Positions 32,764 to 40,754 of a DNA stretch of 64,000 nt are shown here, piece after piece. Source of the stretch: Billgrantia bachuensis (lineage in GTDB: Bacteria; Pseudomonadota; Gammaproteobacteria; Pseudomonadales; Halomonadaceae); NCBI RefSeq assembly GCF_011742165.1, contig NZ_JAAQTO010000013.1, forward strand, positions 62,001 through 126,000, in the 5' to 3' direction. Position numbers and translations under genes: made by a program. The notes beneath the pieces were generated by a model. The model did no database searches. It had not been told where the DNA came from and saw only the letters and a program-made list of their open reading frames with translations. The stretch's first letter is position 1, and the number at the start of each line of letters is the position of its first letter.

Positions 32764-32862
32764 CGCTATTTCTCCTTGCGGGGTGAAGATGCGGTGAACG
32801 TTACAACCTCAAGCAAGGTTGAGGTCAAAGCACATCGTGCCCATGGCCTCGATAGGGTTTGG

Positions 32863-33486
32863 CTATTCCAACTCGACCAGCCCATGGCGCATCGCGTAGC
32901 GAAACAGTCCCGCCAGTGAGTTGGTATTGAGCTTGCGATAGATGTTGCTGCGATGCGATTCGACCGTACGGGCACTGATCGCCAACGCTTCGCCGATATC
33001 GCGGCTGCTCATGCCTTCGAACATCAATTTCAGGATATCGGTTTCGCGCTGGGTCAAGCGTCCTTCCTTCTCCTCGAGCAGTACCCGCGAGACGCTGGAG
33101 CCGAAATGGCTGCGACCGCTCGCCACTTCGCGCAGGGCAAAGACCATCTGCTCCGCCGATGCATCCTTGAGCACATAGCCAGCGGCCCCGCAGGCCACCG
33201 CGCGCCGGATGTACTCCTCGTTGTCGTGCATGGTCAGTACCAGCACCCGGATGTCCGGACAGGTCTCCTGCAGAATCCTGCAGGCTTCGAGACCGGACAG
33301 GCCGGGCATGGTGATGTCCGTGACCACTACGTCCGGCAGCAACTCCCGGGCAAGCGTCAGCAGCTCTTCACCTGAACTGGTCTCCCCGACGAGATCAACG
33401 CCCTGCTGCGCCTCCAACCGGTAGCGCAGCCCCTCCAGCACCAGCGGATGGTCGTCCGCCAAAAGTACGCGTATAGACCCTTCCAT
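32863..33486 (-). CDS. NarL/FixJ-type response regulator
   Basis: A 207-aa regulator from MEGSIRVLLADDHPLVLEG (33486). Receiver domain with Asp11-Asp12, phospho-acceptor Asp57 (VVVTDITMPGLSG) and Lys in GYVLKDAS; C-terminal LuxR HTH (LTQRETDILKLMFEGMSSRD, ISARTVESHRSNIYRKL). Its first 92 bases overlap the end of the upstream kinase gene in another frame. With the kinase it probably controls the adjacent TRAP operon. Confidence 0.94.
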   Translation of the reverse strand: MEGSIRVLLADDHPLVLEGLRYRLEAQQGVDLVGETSSGEELLTLARELLPDVVVTDITMPGLSGLEACRILQETCPDIRVLVLTMHDNEEYIRRAVACGAAGYVLKDASAEQMVFALREVASGRSHFGSSVSRVLLEEKEGRLTQRETDILKLMFEGMSSRDIGEALAISARTVESHRSNIYRKLNTNSLAGLFRYAMRHGLVELE

Positions 33487-34885
33487 CGACTCTCTCTCCG
33501 CTCGTCTTGCTGGCAACACGCTGAAACGGCACCTTGAGCCTGATGCGCACGCCCCTACCGGGTGCCGCCTCGATCGTCAGGCGTCCGCCCAGCAGATCGA
33601 CGCGATCCTGAATGTTGCGCAACCCCATGCCGGTACCGTCCTGCTCCTGGCGGCGCTCGGTGTGCCAGGTGAAGCCTTCACCGTCATCCGTTATCTCCAG
33701 ATACACCCAATTGCGTCGACGCAGCACTTTCACCACGACCCGATGGGCTCCGCCGGCGTGCTTCTCGATGTTGTGCAGGCTCTCCTGCGTGATGCGATAC
33801 AGGGCCGTTGCCAGTACCGGCTGACAGTGCCGGCTGTCGATGTTCGACTCGAAGTGAATCCGCACCGGCTTGCGCTCCGCCAGGCCCGAGCAGAGGCTTT
33901 CGAGGGCGGCCACCAGCCCCAGATCATCGAGCACGCTCGGGCGCAGGTCGCAGGCAAGCCGCCTGAGATCCTGGATTCCCGTCTCCAGGATGCGATCGGT
34001 CGCCGCCAGCGCAGAGGAAGCATCGATGTGGTCGCCACGATCCAAGGCATCGTCGATACGCTCCAGCTTGAAGCGTGCCGACACCAGCAACTGGTTGATG
34101 CCATCGTGCAGTTCGCGAGAGATTCGGCGTCGCTCCTTTTCCAGAAAACTGAACGTCTTCTGGGCCATCTTGACCAGCTTGCGATTCGCCACCCGGGCTT
34201 CGCTCAGGTTGACCGCAAGGCCGATAACGGCGATGACGAGCAGGCAGGAGACGGTGAAGAACGCCATCAACAGAATGGTCTTGCGCGCATTCTCCACCAT
34301 ATGCCGCTCCATCTGGCTGACGACCTGCTCGACGTCATCCAGGTAGAGCCCGGTGCCGACCATCCAACCCCAGTCATCGAGGCCGATGGAGTAGCCCAGT
34401 TTGAGTTCCGACTTGCCGCCGGAGGGCTTGTCCCAGCGGTACTCGGTAAAGCCGCCCCCCGCTTGCGCTTGACGGACGAGTTGCTGAATCAGCAGCCTTC
34501 CGTCTTCATCACGAAAGTTCCATAGATCCTGCCCCTCGAGATGTTCCAGGCGGGGATGGACGATATTCAGCCCTTCATAGTCGTAAACGAAGAAGTAGCC
34601 ATCGGAGCCATATTCCATACGATGGAAAGCCTCCGCCACGCGGCGTTGCGCCACGTCTCGGGGTAAGGAAGGATCTTCGTAGATATCACGGATCGCCGTA
34701 TAGGCGAGTTCCATGTAGTTCTTGAGTTCCGCCTTCTTGGCTTCTAGCAACCCTTCCTTGAGTATTTCCGACTGCACCCCACTCAATCGTGCACTCTGAT
34801 GGATGGCAAATACCGTCACACCGGCGATGAGAACCAGCAGAGGGAGCAAGGTAAGCAGTGTCAGCTTGGTTCTGAACGTGAACAC
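33395..34885 (-). CDS. Cache-domain sensor histidine kinase (NarL-partner type)
   Basis: A 496-aa membrane kinase. Two membrane helices (about 8-28 and 203-225) flank a periplasmic single-Cache domain (SDGYFFVYDYEGLNIVHPRL, LGYSIGLDDWGWMVGTGLY), the kind that senses small organic acids. HisKA_3 with His260 (RRISRELHDGINQLL) and a HATPase domain (DDGEGFTW, GTGMGLRNIQDRVDLLGG) follow. The last about 30 residues (RVYTRTFGGRPSAGAGG and on) are encoded over the start of the response regulator and look like low-complexity overrun. Lies downstream of dctPQM on the same strand. Confidence 0.94.
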   Translation of the reverse strand: MFTFRTKLTLLTLLPLLVLIAGVTVFAIHQSARLSGVQSEILKEGLLEAKKAELKNYMELAYTAIRDIYEDPSLPRDVAQRRVAEAFHRMEYGSDGYFFVYDYEGLNIVHPRLEHLEGQDLWNFRDEDGRLLIQQLVRQAQAGGGFTEYRWDKPSGGKSELKLGYSIGLDDWGWMVGTGLYLDDVEQVVSQMERHMVENARKTILLMAFFTVSCLLVIAVIGLAVNLSEARVANRKLVKMAQKTFSFLEKERRRISRELHDGINQLLVSARFKLERIDDALDRGDHIDASSALAATDRILETGIQDLRRLACDLRPSVLDDLGLVAALESLCSGLAERKPVRIHFESNIDSRHCQPVLATALYRITQESLHNIEKHAGGAHRVVVKVLRRRNWVYLEITDDGEGFTWHTERRQEQDGTGMGLRNIQDRVDLLGGRLTIEAAPGRGVRIRLKVPFQRVASKTSGERVDGRVYTRTFGGRPSAGAGGAALPVGGAAGR

Positions 34886-34924
34886 TGGCGCATACCTGAT
34901 TCATTATTATTTTGTGACCCGAAA

Positions 34925-34962
34925 GCCCCGCCGAACTCGATACGAACGAGATTCGGCAGGGC
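34925..34962 (-). terminator. Terminator-like hairpin after dctM
   Basis: GCCCTGCCGAA pairs with TTCGGCGGGGC (one mismatch) around an inner CTCG/CGAG stem, read on the minus strand after the dctM stop, followed by TTTC. It separates the TRAP operon from the kinase gene. Confidence 0.6.
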
Positions 34963-34997
34963 CTGATTTCAAACTCGGGGCCAACTCTCGAGGCGAC

Positions 34998-36323
34998 TTA
35001 CCATCCTACCACCGCCGGCAACCATAGCACCACGTCGGGGAAGACGATGATCAATGCCAGTGCCAGGAGCTGAATCAGCACGAAGGGAACGGCGCCCTTG
35101 TAGATATCGCCCGTGGTGATCCCCGGCGGCGCCACGCCCTTCATGAACAGCAGCGACCAACCGAAGGGCGGCGTGAGGAACGACGTCTGCAGGTTCATGG
35201 CGATCAGGATGGCGACCCAGACCATGGACATGTCGCCCTGGCTTGCCAGGAAAGGCAGGAACAGCGGCACGGCAATGTAGGAAATCTGGATCCATTCGAG
35301 GAAGAAGCCCAGGAAGAAGATCAGCAGCAGCATGAAAATCAGCGTGCCGTACATGCCGCCCGGCACCCATTCGAACATTGCTTCGATCAGGAACTCGCCG
35401 TCCAGGCCCCTGAAGGCCAGGGCGAAGACCTGCGAGGCGATCAGCACGAAGAAGATCATGCAACTGATGCGCAGCGAGGTCTTCACGGTCTCGGAGAGTA
35501 CCGGGAGTGACATGCGACCGGAAACGACGGTCAGCAGCAAGGCCCCCACGGCCCCCACCGATGCCGCTTCCGTGGGTGCAGCCACCCCGCCGATGATCGA
35601 ACCCAGCACGGCGAAGATCAGCAGCAGCGGCGGCACCACGACCTTGACGAAGTCCTTGCCCAGCTCTTTCTTGCTGACGGCGGCACGCTCCTGCTCGTCG
35701 ATGGCGGGCACGTCGGCGGAAAAGAAGAAGGCCAGCACCAGCAGGTAGGCCAAGTACATGCCGGCCAGCAGCAGGCCGGGCACCAGTGCCGCGGCGAACA
35801 GGCTGCCGACGGAGAGGTTCATGATATCGGCCAGCACCAGCAGCACCAGGCTGGGCGGGATGATCTGCCCCAGGGTGCCGGCGGCGCAGATGGTGCCGCA
35901 CGCTACCGTCTTCTTGTAGCCGCGGCGCACCAGAGTGGGCAGCGCCATCAGGGTCAGGGTGACGATGGCCGCGCCGACGATACCCGTCGCCGCGCCCAGC
36001 AGCACACCCACGATGATCACCGCCAGAGCCATCCCACCCGGCAGACCGCCGCACAGGTGGCCAATCACGTCGAGCATGCGCTCGGCGATCTTCGAGCGTT
36101 CCAGCATTACGCCCATGAAGACGAACAGCGGAATGGCCAGCAGCGTGTAGTTGGAGACGACACCATAGATCCGCGAGGGCAGCAGTTCGAACAGCCAGCC
36201 GTCGAAGCCGATGAAGCCGAACACGAAGCCGACGAAGGCCACCACGAAGCCGACCGGAATCCCCGTCATCACCAGCACGAAGAAAGCCACGATCATGGCC
36301 AGCGCGTAATATTCCAGGGGCAT
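34998..36323 (-). CDS. dctM: TRAP transporter large permease
   Basis: A 441-aa integral membrane protein with 12-13 helices, of the DctM family. Diagnostic text: GIPVGFVVAFVGFVFGFIG, AIPLFVFMGVMLERSKIAER, AATGIVGAAIVTLTLMALPT, CAAGTLGQIIPPSLVLLVLA and LQTSFLTPPFGWSLLFMKG. It forms the sodium-coupled transport channel with the small subunit, whose gene ends three bases upstream. A long second frame across this gene (34969-36447) is its shadow. Confidence 0.97.
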   Translation of the reverse strand: MPLEYYALAMIVAFFVLVMTGIPVGFVVAFVGFVFGFIGFDGWLFELLPSRIYGVVSNYTLLAIPLFVFMGVMLERSKIAERMLDVIGHLCGGLPGGMALAVIIVGVLLGAATGIVGAAIVTLTLMALPTLVRRGYKKTVACGTICAAGTLGQIIPPSLVLLVLADIMNLSVGSLFAAALVPGLLLAGMYLAYLLVLAFFFSADVPAIDEQERAAVSKKELGKDFVKVVVPPLLLIFAVLGSIIGGVAAPTEAASVGAVGALLLTVVSGRMSLPVLSETVKTSLRISCMIFFVLIASQVFALAFRGLDGEFLIEAMFEWVPGGMYGTLIFMLLLIFFLGFFLEWIQISYIAVPLFLPFLASQGDMSMVWVAILIAMNLQTSFLTPPFGWSLLFMKGVAPPGITTGDIYKGAVPFVLIQLLALALIIVFPDVVLWLPAVVGW

Positions 36324-36326
36324 GAC

Positions 36327-36851
36327 TCAGGCACTCCCAGCGTAGTGTTGAACGAGACGCCTGCCGTTTTCCAGCGCCTGGCGCACAGACTCGGTCGCCA
36401 CGAAGACGAAGCCGACCACCACCAACGACTTGGGTATCCAGCGCCACGGCAGGCCGGAGGAATTCGGCGAGCCTTCACCACGGGTGAAGGAGGTTTCGGC
36501 GAAGGGCACGCTGTAATGGATGATGAGCAGCGCGCAGGGCAGCGCCACCAGGAGCGCGGTGACGAGGTTCAGCCACATCATGCCGACAGGGCTGAAGCGG
36601 CTCGACAGGATATCCACGCGAACGTGGTCGTCGAACTTCATGGCATAGGCGATGCCCATCATTGCCATCACCGACAGCAGGTACCACTCCAGTTCCTGAG
36701 CCCATACCGCACCCAGGCCGAAGGCATAACGACTCAGCATGTTGCCGAAAATCAGTGCGATCATGATGACCATGGCCATGCAACCGATGAAGCCGGCAAG
36801 GCCCGTGATGCGCTCGAGCAGGCGCTCGAGCGACGTACAGAAACGCAGCAT
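36327..36851 (-). CDS. dctQ: TRAP transporter small permease
   Basis: A 174-aa protein with four membrane helices. Signature: IALIFGNMLSRYAFGLGAVW, AQELEWYLLSVMAMMGIAYA, and DDHVRVDILSSRFSP. It pairs with the large subunit and docks the periplasmic binding protein. Begins 124 bp after the binding-protein gene; a stable hairpin lies in that gap. Confidence 0.95.
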   Translation of the reverse strand: MLRFCTSLERLLERITGLAGFIGCMAMVIMIALIFGNMLSRYAFGLGAVWAQELEWYLLSVMAMMGIAYAMKFDDHVRVDILSSRFSPVGMMWLNLVTALLVALPCALLIIHYSVPFAETSFTRGEGSPNSSGLPWRWIPKSLVVVGFVFVATESVRQALENGRRLVQHYAGSA

Positions 36852-36933
36852 GCAATCTCCCCCTCCGGGTTGGCCCCGGCGGACGTCTGAAGCGAGGTAA
36901 AGGTGACCTTTGACAGGCAGACCAGGAAAGCCC

Positions 36934-36961
36934 TCGGCTTCGATGCGGATACCGAAGCCGA
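36934..36961 (-). other. Hairpin between dctP and dctQ
   Basis: TCGGCTTCG and CGAAGCCGA form a perfect 9-bp stem with a ten-base loop, 14 bases after the dctP stop codon on the minus strand. With no T-run it more likely stabilises the dctP message or lowers read-through, giving binding protein in excess over permease. Confidence 0.6.
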
Positions 36962-36975
36962 AGGTCAGGCTGGAG

Positions 36976-38085
36976 TCAGATCATGCCCTGGCCATAGCGA
37001 CTGATGGTGTTGGCGAACACGGCCTCGCTGTTGGCCTGCCAGCCATCGTGCTTCTTCTTGAACTCCCAGAAGCTGTCGTTGATTCGCTTGACCAGCGGAT
37101 CCTTGTCGGCTTCGGCTGCGAGAATGTCGCGCGTTGCCTCGAACAGGGCCCGGATGACGTCGTCGGGAAGCGTCTCGAACTGAACGCCATGGTTATGGAC
37201 TAGGTCCTGCAGCGCGTCGCCGTTCTGCGCTTCGATCCAGGTATGGGAGGTGATGTTGCAGGCCGCAGCCGCGTTGTGAAGCACCGCCTGAAGGTCGCTG
37301 GGCAGGGAGTCGTAGGCGTCCTTGTTGACGATGACCTCGGTAGTGGTGGAGGGCTCGTGCCAGCCTGAGGAGTAGTAGTGCTTGGCTGCGTTGTGCAAGC
37401 CCAGCGCACGGTCGAGATAGGGTCCCACCCACTCCGCCGCATCGATGGCACCACGCTCCAATGCCGAGAAGATTTCGCCGCCGGGCAACAAGCGGGCATT
37501 GGCACCGATGGCATTGTAGACGTCGCCGGCCAACCCGGGCATGCGGATGTTGAGTCCTCGGAAATCCTCGACGCTGGTGATGGGCTCACGGAACCAGCCC
37601 ACCGGCTGCGCGCCGGTGCACCCTACGGCGAGGGGAATCAGGTTGTAGGGCTCGTAGGTTTCCTTCCACAGCTCGTAGCCGCCGCCGTGCGCCAGCCAGG
37701 CATTGAAGCCCTGGAAGGTCATGCCGAAAGGCACGGTGGTGAAGTATTGCGCGGCAAACGACTCCCCGGCCCAGTAGTAGGAACAGGCATGGTTCAACTG
37801 GACTTGCTGGCCGCGTGAGACGGCGTCGAAACCATCGAAGGCGGGAATGAGCTCACCGGCACCGTAGACCCGGATCCTGATGCGACCACCGGACATCTCT
37901 TCGACCCGCTTGGCGAAATCCGTGGCGGAACCCGGCCCCGACTGGAAGAACGGAAAACCCGAGGGCCAACTTGTAGTCATGCGCCAGTTGAAAGTCTCTT
38001 GGGCCTTGACGATGCTCGGTGCCATCACGGTACCTACCGCGGCAGCACCACCGTATTTGAGGAAATTACGCCTGTTGACGCTCAT
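36976..38085 (-). CDS. dctP: TRAP transporter substrate-binding protein (TakP-like)
   Basis: A 369-aa exported protein with a twin-arginine-type leader (MSVNRRNFLKYGGAAAVGTV...SIVKAQ). Start 38085 has GGAGAAGG upstream. The mature part (FNWRMTTSWPSGFPFFQSGP, VPFGMTFQGFNAWLAHGGGY, FRGLNIRMPGLAGDVYNAIG, DAAEWVGPYLDRALGLH) is the TakP branch of the DctP family, which binds 2-oxo monocarboxylates such as pyruvate rather than C4 diacids. First gene of dctPQM. The ligand is inferred from family. Confidence 0.93.
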   Translation of the reverse strand: MSVNRRNFLKYGGAAAVGTVMAPSIVKAQETFNWRMTTSWPSGFPFFQSGPGSATDFAKRVEEMSGGRIRIRVYGAGELIPAFDGFDAVSRGQQVQLNHACSYYWAGESFAAQYFTTVPFGMTFQGFNAWLAHGGGYELWKETYEPYNLIPLAVGCTGAQPVGWFREPITSVEDFRGLNIRMPGLAGDVYNAIGANARLLPGGEIFSALERGAIDAAEWVGPYLDRALGLHNAAKHYYSSGWHEPSTTTEVIVNKDAYDSLPSDLQAVLHNAAAACNITSHTWIEAQNGDALQDLVHNHGVQFETLPDDVIRALFEATRDILAAEADKDPLVKRINDSFWEFKKKHDGWQANSEAVFANTISRYGQGMI

Positions 38086-38387
38086 GAAAATGCCTTCTCC
38101 CGGCGTGCTTGATAACATCAAGTACACTACCAAGCAGCGCTCTTGTTTATTTTAATGATTGAATTCTGAATTGGTCAGAAAACTGACTTTGGGAGAATAA
38201 ACTGGCGGGAGATAAAATAAATCCGGGAAATTACGCAATTCATCCTTAGTGATATTTATTAGTTATCGACACGGACAGGGGGATCCGTAGAACTACGTAA
38301 AACCACCCAAGGCATTAGCCAGAAGTATATACTTGAAAATATATTTCACTAAACGGGTACAAAAAGCAATACCGGTACGGCTCCGTG
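38086..38387. promoter_or_regulatory. AT-rich promoter region of dctPQM
   Basis: About 300 bp with no gene and low GC, downstream of a lysR gene and upstream of dctP, both leftward. It should hold the TRAP promoter and the binding site of the NarL-type regulator. A small perfect inverted repeat GTCAG-AAAA-CTGAC (38174-38187) sits about 90 bases above the dctP start. Confidence 0.45.
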
Positions 38388-39293
38388 CTAAAAAGCCATG
38401 AATCCAGGTATTCGCCGAATCAACTCGTCGATGACGACACGTACCCGCATCGGCAGGTGACGCGACTGCGGCCAGACGACATGTACATCGAAGTCGCGCG
38501 ACGTCTCGTTCTCCAGCACACGCTCCAGGGCTCCCGAGCGCAGGTGCTCGGCCACCAGCCAGCCGGGCAGCCAGGCGAGGCCCTCCCCCGCCAGCGTTGC
38601 GTCCGTAATCGCCTCGAGATCGTCCAGGTGAATACGGCTGCTGAACTGCAGATCACGCGCCTCCCCTTTGGCGTCGAGAAAATTCCATGCCTTGCTCCAG
38701 CCGGCACGGCCGTAGACGATGACCTCATGGCCGCTCAGCTCAGCCAACGCCTGCGGACGGCCACGTTCGGCAAGGTAGGACGGAGAGGCACATACCACCA
38801 GCTTCTGCACGCCGATACGACGCGCCACCAGGCCGGCACTGTCGGGAAGCTCACCGGACCGCACCACCAGGTCGAAGCCCTCCTCCACGAGATCCACCCG
38901 ACGGTCGGTAAAAGACATCTCCAGTCCCAACTGAGGGTAACGGCGCAGGATATCGAGCACGACAGGCGTCACGCAGCGGCGCCCCAACAGCACCGGCACA
39001 CTGATGCGTAGACGCCCCGTGGGGGCTCGCCGGCTATCGTCCAGCACCGACTCGGCGGCCTCCAGCTCTGCCAGAGCGCGCACACAGCGTTCATAGAATG
39101 CCTGGCCATCATCGGTCAGGCTCTGGCTGCGGGTCGTCCGGTAGAACAGCCTCGTCCCCAGCCGCTCTTCCAGCCGGGCGATGCTCTTGCCGACCGCCGA
39201 GCGCGACAGGCTCATGCGCTCCGCGGCTCGAGCGAAGCTGCCCGCCTCTGCCGCCTCCACGAAAGCACCAATACCGCTCAGCCGGTCTGCCAT
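38388..39293 (-). CDS. LysR-family regulator
   Basis: A 301-aa LysR-type regulator: HTH MADRLSGIGAFVEAAEAGSF, ARAAERMSLSRSAVGKSIAR, effector domain of the CrgA/DsdC-like branch (PTGRLRISVPVLLGRRCVTP, GFDLVVRSGELPDSAGLVAR). Divergent from the MDR oxidoreductase gene at 39415 and so its likely controller. Confidence 0.92.
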   Translation of the reverse strand: MADRLSGIGAFVEAAEAGSFARAAERMSLSRSAVGKSIARLEERLGTRLFYRTTRSQSLTDDGQAFYERCVRALAELEAAESVLDDSRRAPTGRLRISVPVLLGRRCVTPVVLDILRRYPQLGLEMSFTDRRVDLVEEGFDLVVRSGELPDSAGLVARRIGVQKLVVCASPSYLAERGRPQALAELSGHEVIVYGRAGWSKAWNFLDAKGEARDLQFSSRIHLDDLEAITDATLAGEGLAWLPGWLVAEHLRSGALERVLENETSRDFDVHVVWPQSRHLPMRVRVVIDELIRRIPGFMAF

Positions 39294-39370
39294 AAGCCCC
39301 TCATTGAATCTATTTTCTCTCCACTGAAGCTATTATTTTGCGCCACTACGGAAGTTAGCGCACCAATATA

Positions 39371-39409
39371 CTGTCTCCCTCACCCCATTAGGGATACAGA
39401 CGGAGACAG
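39371..39409 (+). promoter_or_regulatory. Inverted repeat covering the MDR ribosome site
   Basis: CTGTCTCC (39371-39378) and GGAGACAG (39402-39409) are perfect inverted copies 23 bases apart. The right arm contains the GGAG ribosome site of the gene at 39415. In RNA the pair could mask that site; in DNA it could be a regulator site. Confidence 0.4.
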
Positions 39410-39414
39410 GACAG

Positions 39415-40431
39415 ATGCCAACCAACATGCAGCGCTGGGAACTGGCGCAATACGGTCGCGAGCACCTGGCGCGGGTAAACGCCACCGTCCCCACCCCGCA
39501 ACGCGGCGAAATCCTGGTCAGGGTATCGGCGGTGGCGCTCAACTACCGCGACAGGCTGATGGTGGAAAACGGCATGGGCATGGCGCTGAACGCTCCGCTC
39601 ATACCAGCCTCCGACATGGCCGGTGAAGTGGTCGGCCTGGGGCCGGAGGTAACTCGTTTCGCGCTCGGAGACAGGGTGCTCAGCACCTTCTTCCCGGGCT
39701 GGCGAGAGGGGGCTTATCACTCGGCCTATGCGCCTCTCGGCGGACCGCTGCCCGGCATGCTCGCCGAGTACGTGGTGCTGGACCAGGAGTGGGCGGTGTC
39801 GGCACCACGGTCGCTGGATGCCATCCAGGCCAGCACCCTGCCCTGTGCCGCCCTGACCGCCTGGTTCGCGCTGGTGGAAAACGGCAAGCTGCATGCCGGC
39901 CAGACCGTGGTCGTTCAAGGCACCGGCGGCGTGGCGCTGTTCGGCCTGCAGTTCGCACGGGCTCACGGCGCTAGCGTGATCGTGACGACTGGGAACGATG
40001 AGAAGCTGTCCCGAGCGCTGGCTCTGGGGGCGACATACGGCATTAACCGGTACGGCACACCAGCCTGGGGCGCCCGGGTGCAGGAGCTGACCGCCGGACA
40101 CGGGGCGGATCATGTTCTCGAACTGGTAGGCGGCGACAACCTGGCGCAATCCCTGGAAGCGCTGGCCCAGGGTGGGCGCATCTCCCAGATCGGCATCCTT
40201 GAGGGCCTCGAGATGACGGCTCCCGTCGTGCCCATGCTGCAGAAGCGCGCCACGATACAAGGGATCGGTGTCGGCCATCGTCGGGCATTCGAAGACATGA
40301 TCGCTGCCGTCGACCACACCGGCATCGAGCCGGTCGTCGACAGCGTCTTCTCGTTCAACGACCTGCCGGCGGCTTTGGAGCGGCTCGATAGCGGACCATT
40401 CGGCAAGGTCGTGGTCCGGGTCGGCGGCTAG
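39415..40431 (+). CDS. MDR-family NAD(P)-dependent oxidoreductase
   Basis: A 338-aa zinc-independent medium-chain reductase (quinone/alkene type): VAVTLNYRD-like start seen as VSAVALNYRDRLMVENGMGM, GLGPEVTRFALGDRVLSTFF, nucleotide fold VVVQGTGGVALFGLQFARAH, GADHVLELVGGDNLAQSLEA. Cysteine and histidine zinc ligands of classical alcohol dehydrogenases are not evident. Substrate unknown. Divergent from a LysR gene. Confidence 0.92.
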   Translation: MPTNMQRWELAQYGREHLARVNATVPTPQRGEILVRVSAVALNYRDRLMVENGMGMALNAPLIPASDMAGEVVGLGPEVTRFALGDRVLSTFFPGWREGAYHSAYAPLGGPLPGMLAEYVVLDQEWAVSAPRSLDAIQASTLPCAALTAWFALVENGKLHAGQTVVVQGTGGVALFGLQFARAHGASVIVTTGNDEKLSRALALGATYGINRYGTPAWGARVQELTAGHGADHVLELVGGDNLAQSLEALAQGGRISQIGILEGLEMTAPVVPMLQKRATIQGIGVGHRRAFEDMIAAVDHTGIEPVVDSVFSFNDLPAALERLDSGPFGKVVVRVGG

Positions 40432-40592
40432 TGGCCATCTCATGGCGAAACGTTAAAACTTAGTCGCTGCCATGGGGTCAAAGCATTTGTCGGCCAGCGA
40501 GAAAACTGCCACCCTCAGTTCGTAGGCACACCTCTCGTAAGGGACAGTGAAGTCCCGAGGGTCGCCCCATTCACCCGCAGGAGGACATGCGC

Positions 40593-40751
40593 ATGGGTAT
40601 CATCGAAATGCTGACCGTGAGCGTGGCCGCGGTGGCGCTATTGGCTCTGGCCTTCACCATGAGCGAGAAGCAGAGGCACCTCATCCGCAAGGAAGTGCGT
40701 ATCGAGGAGGATGAACGCGATCCTTACCGGAATCGCACGCGGCACGACTGA
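40593..40751 (+). CDS. 52-aa single-span membrane protein
   Basis: A small gene coding MGIIEMLTVSVAAVALLALA followed by a charged tail (FTMSEKQRHLIRKEVRIEED and on). AGGAGG lies eight bases before the ATG at 40593, and a strong terminator follows the stop at 40749-40751, so it looks like a complete independent gene. One hydrophobic helix (about 5-22) with an acidic/basic cytoplasmic tail. Family not recognised; function unknown. Confidence 0.7.
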   Translation: MGIIEMLTVSVAAVALLALAFTMSEKQRHLIRKEVRIEEDERDPYRNRTRHD

Positions 40752-40754
40752 TCG

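Noticed and set aside
34969-36447. A 492-codon open frame over dctM
   Set aside because: Shadow of dctM in a second frame; Arg/Gly/His-rich with no domain, while dctM is unmistakable.
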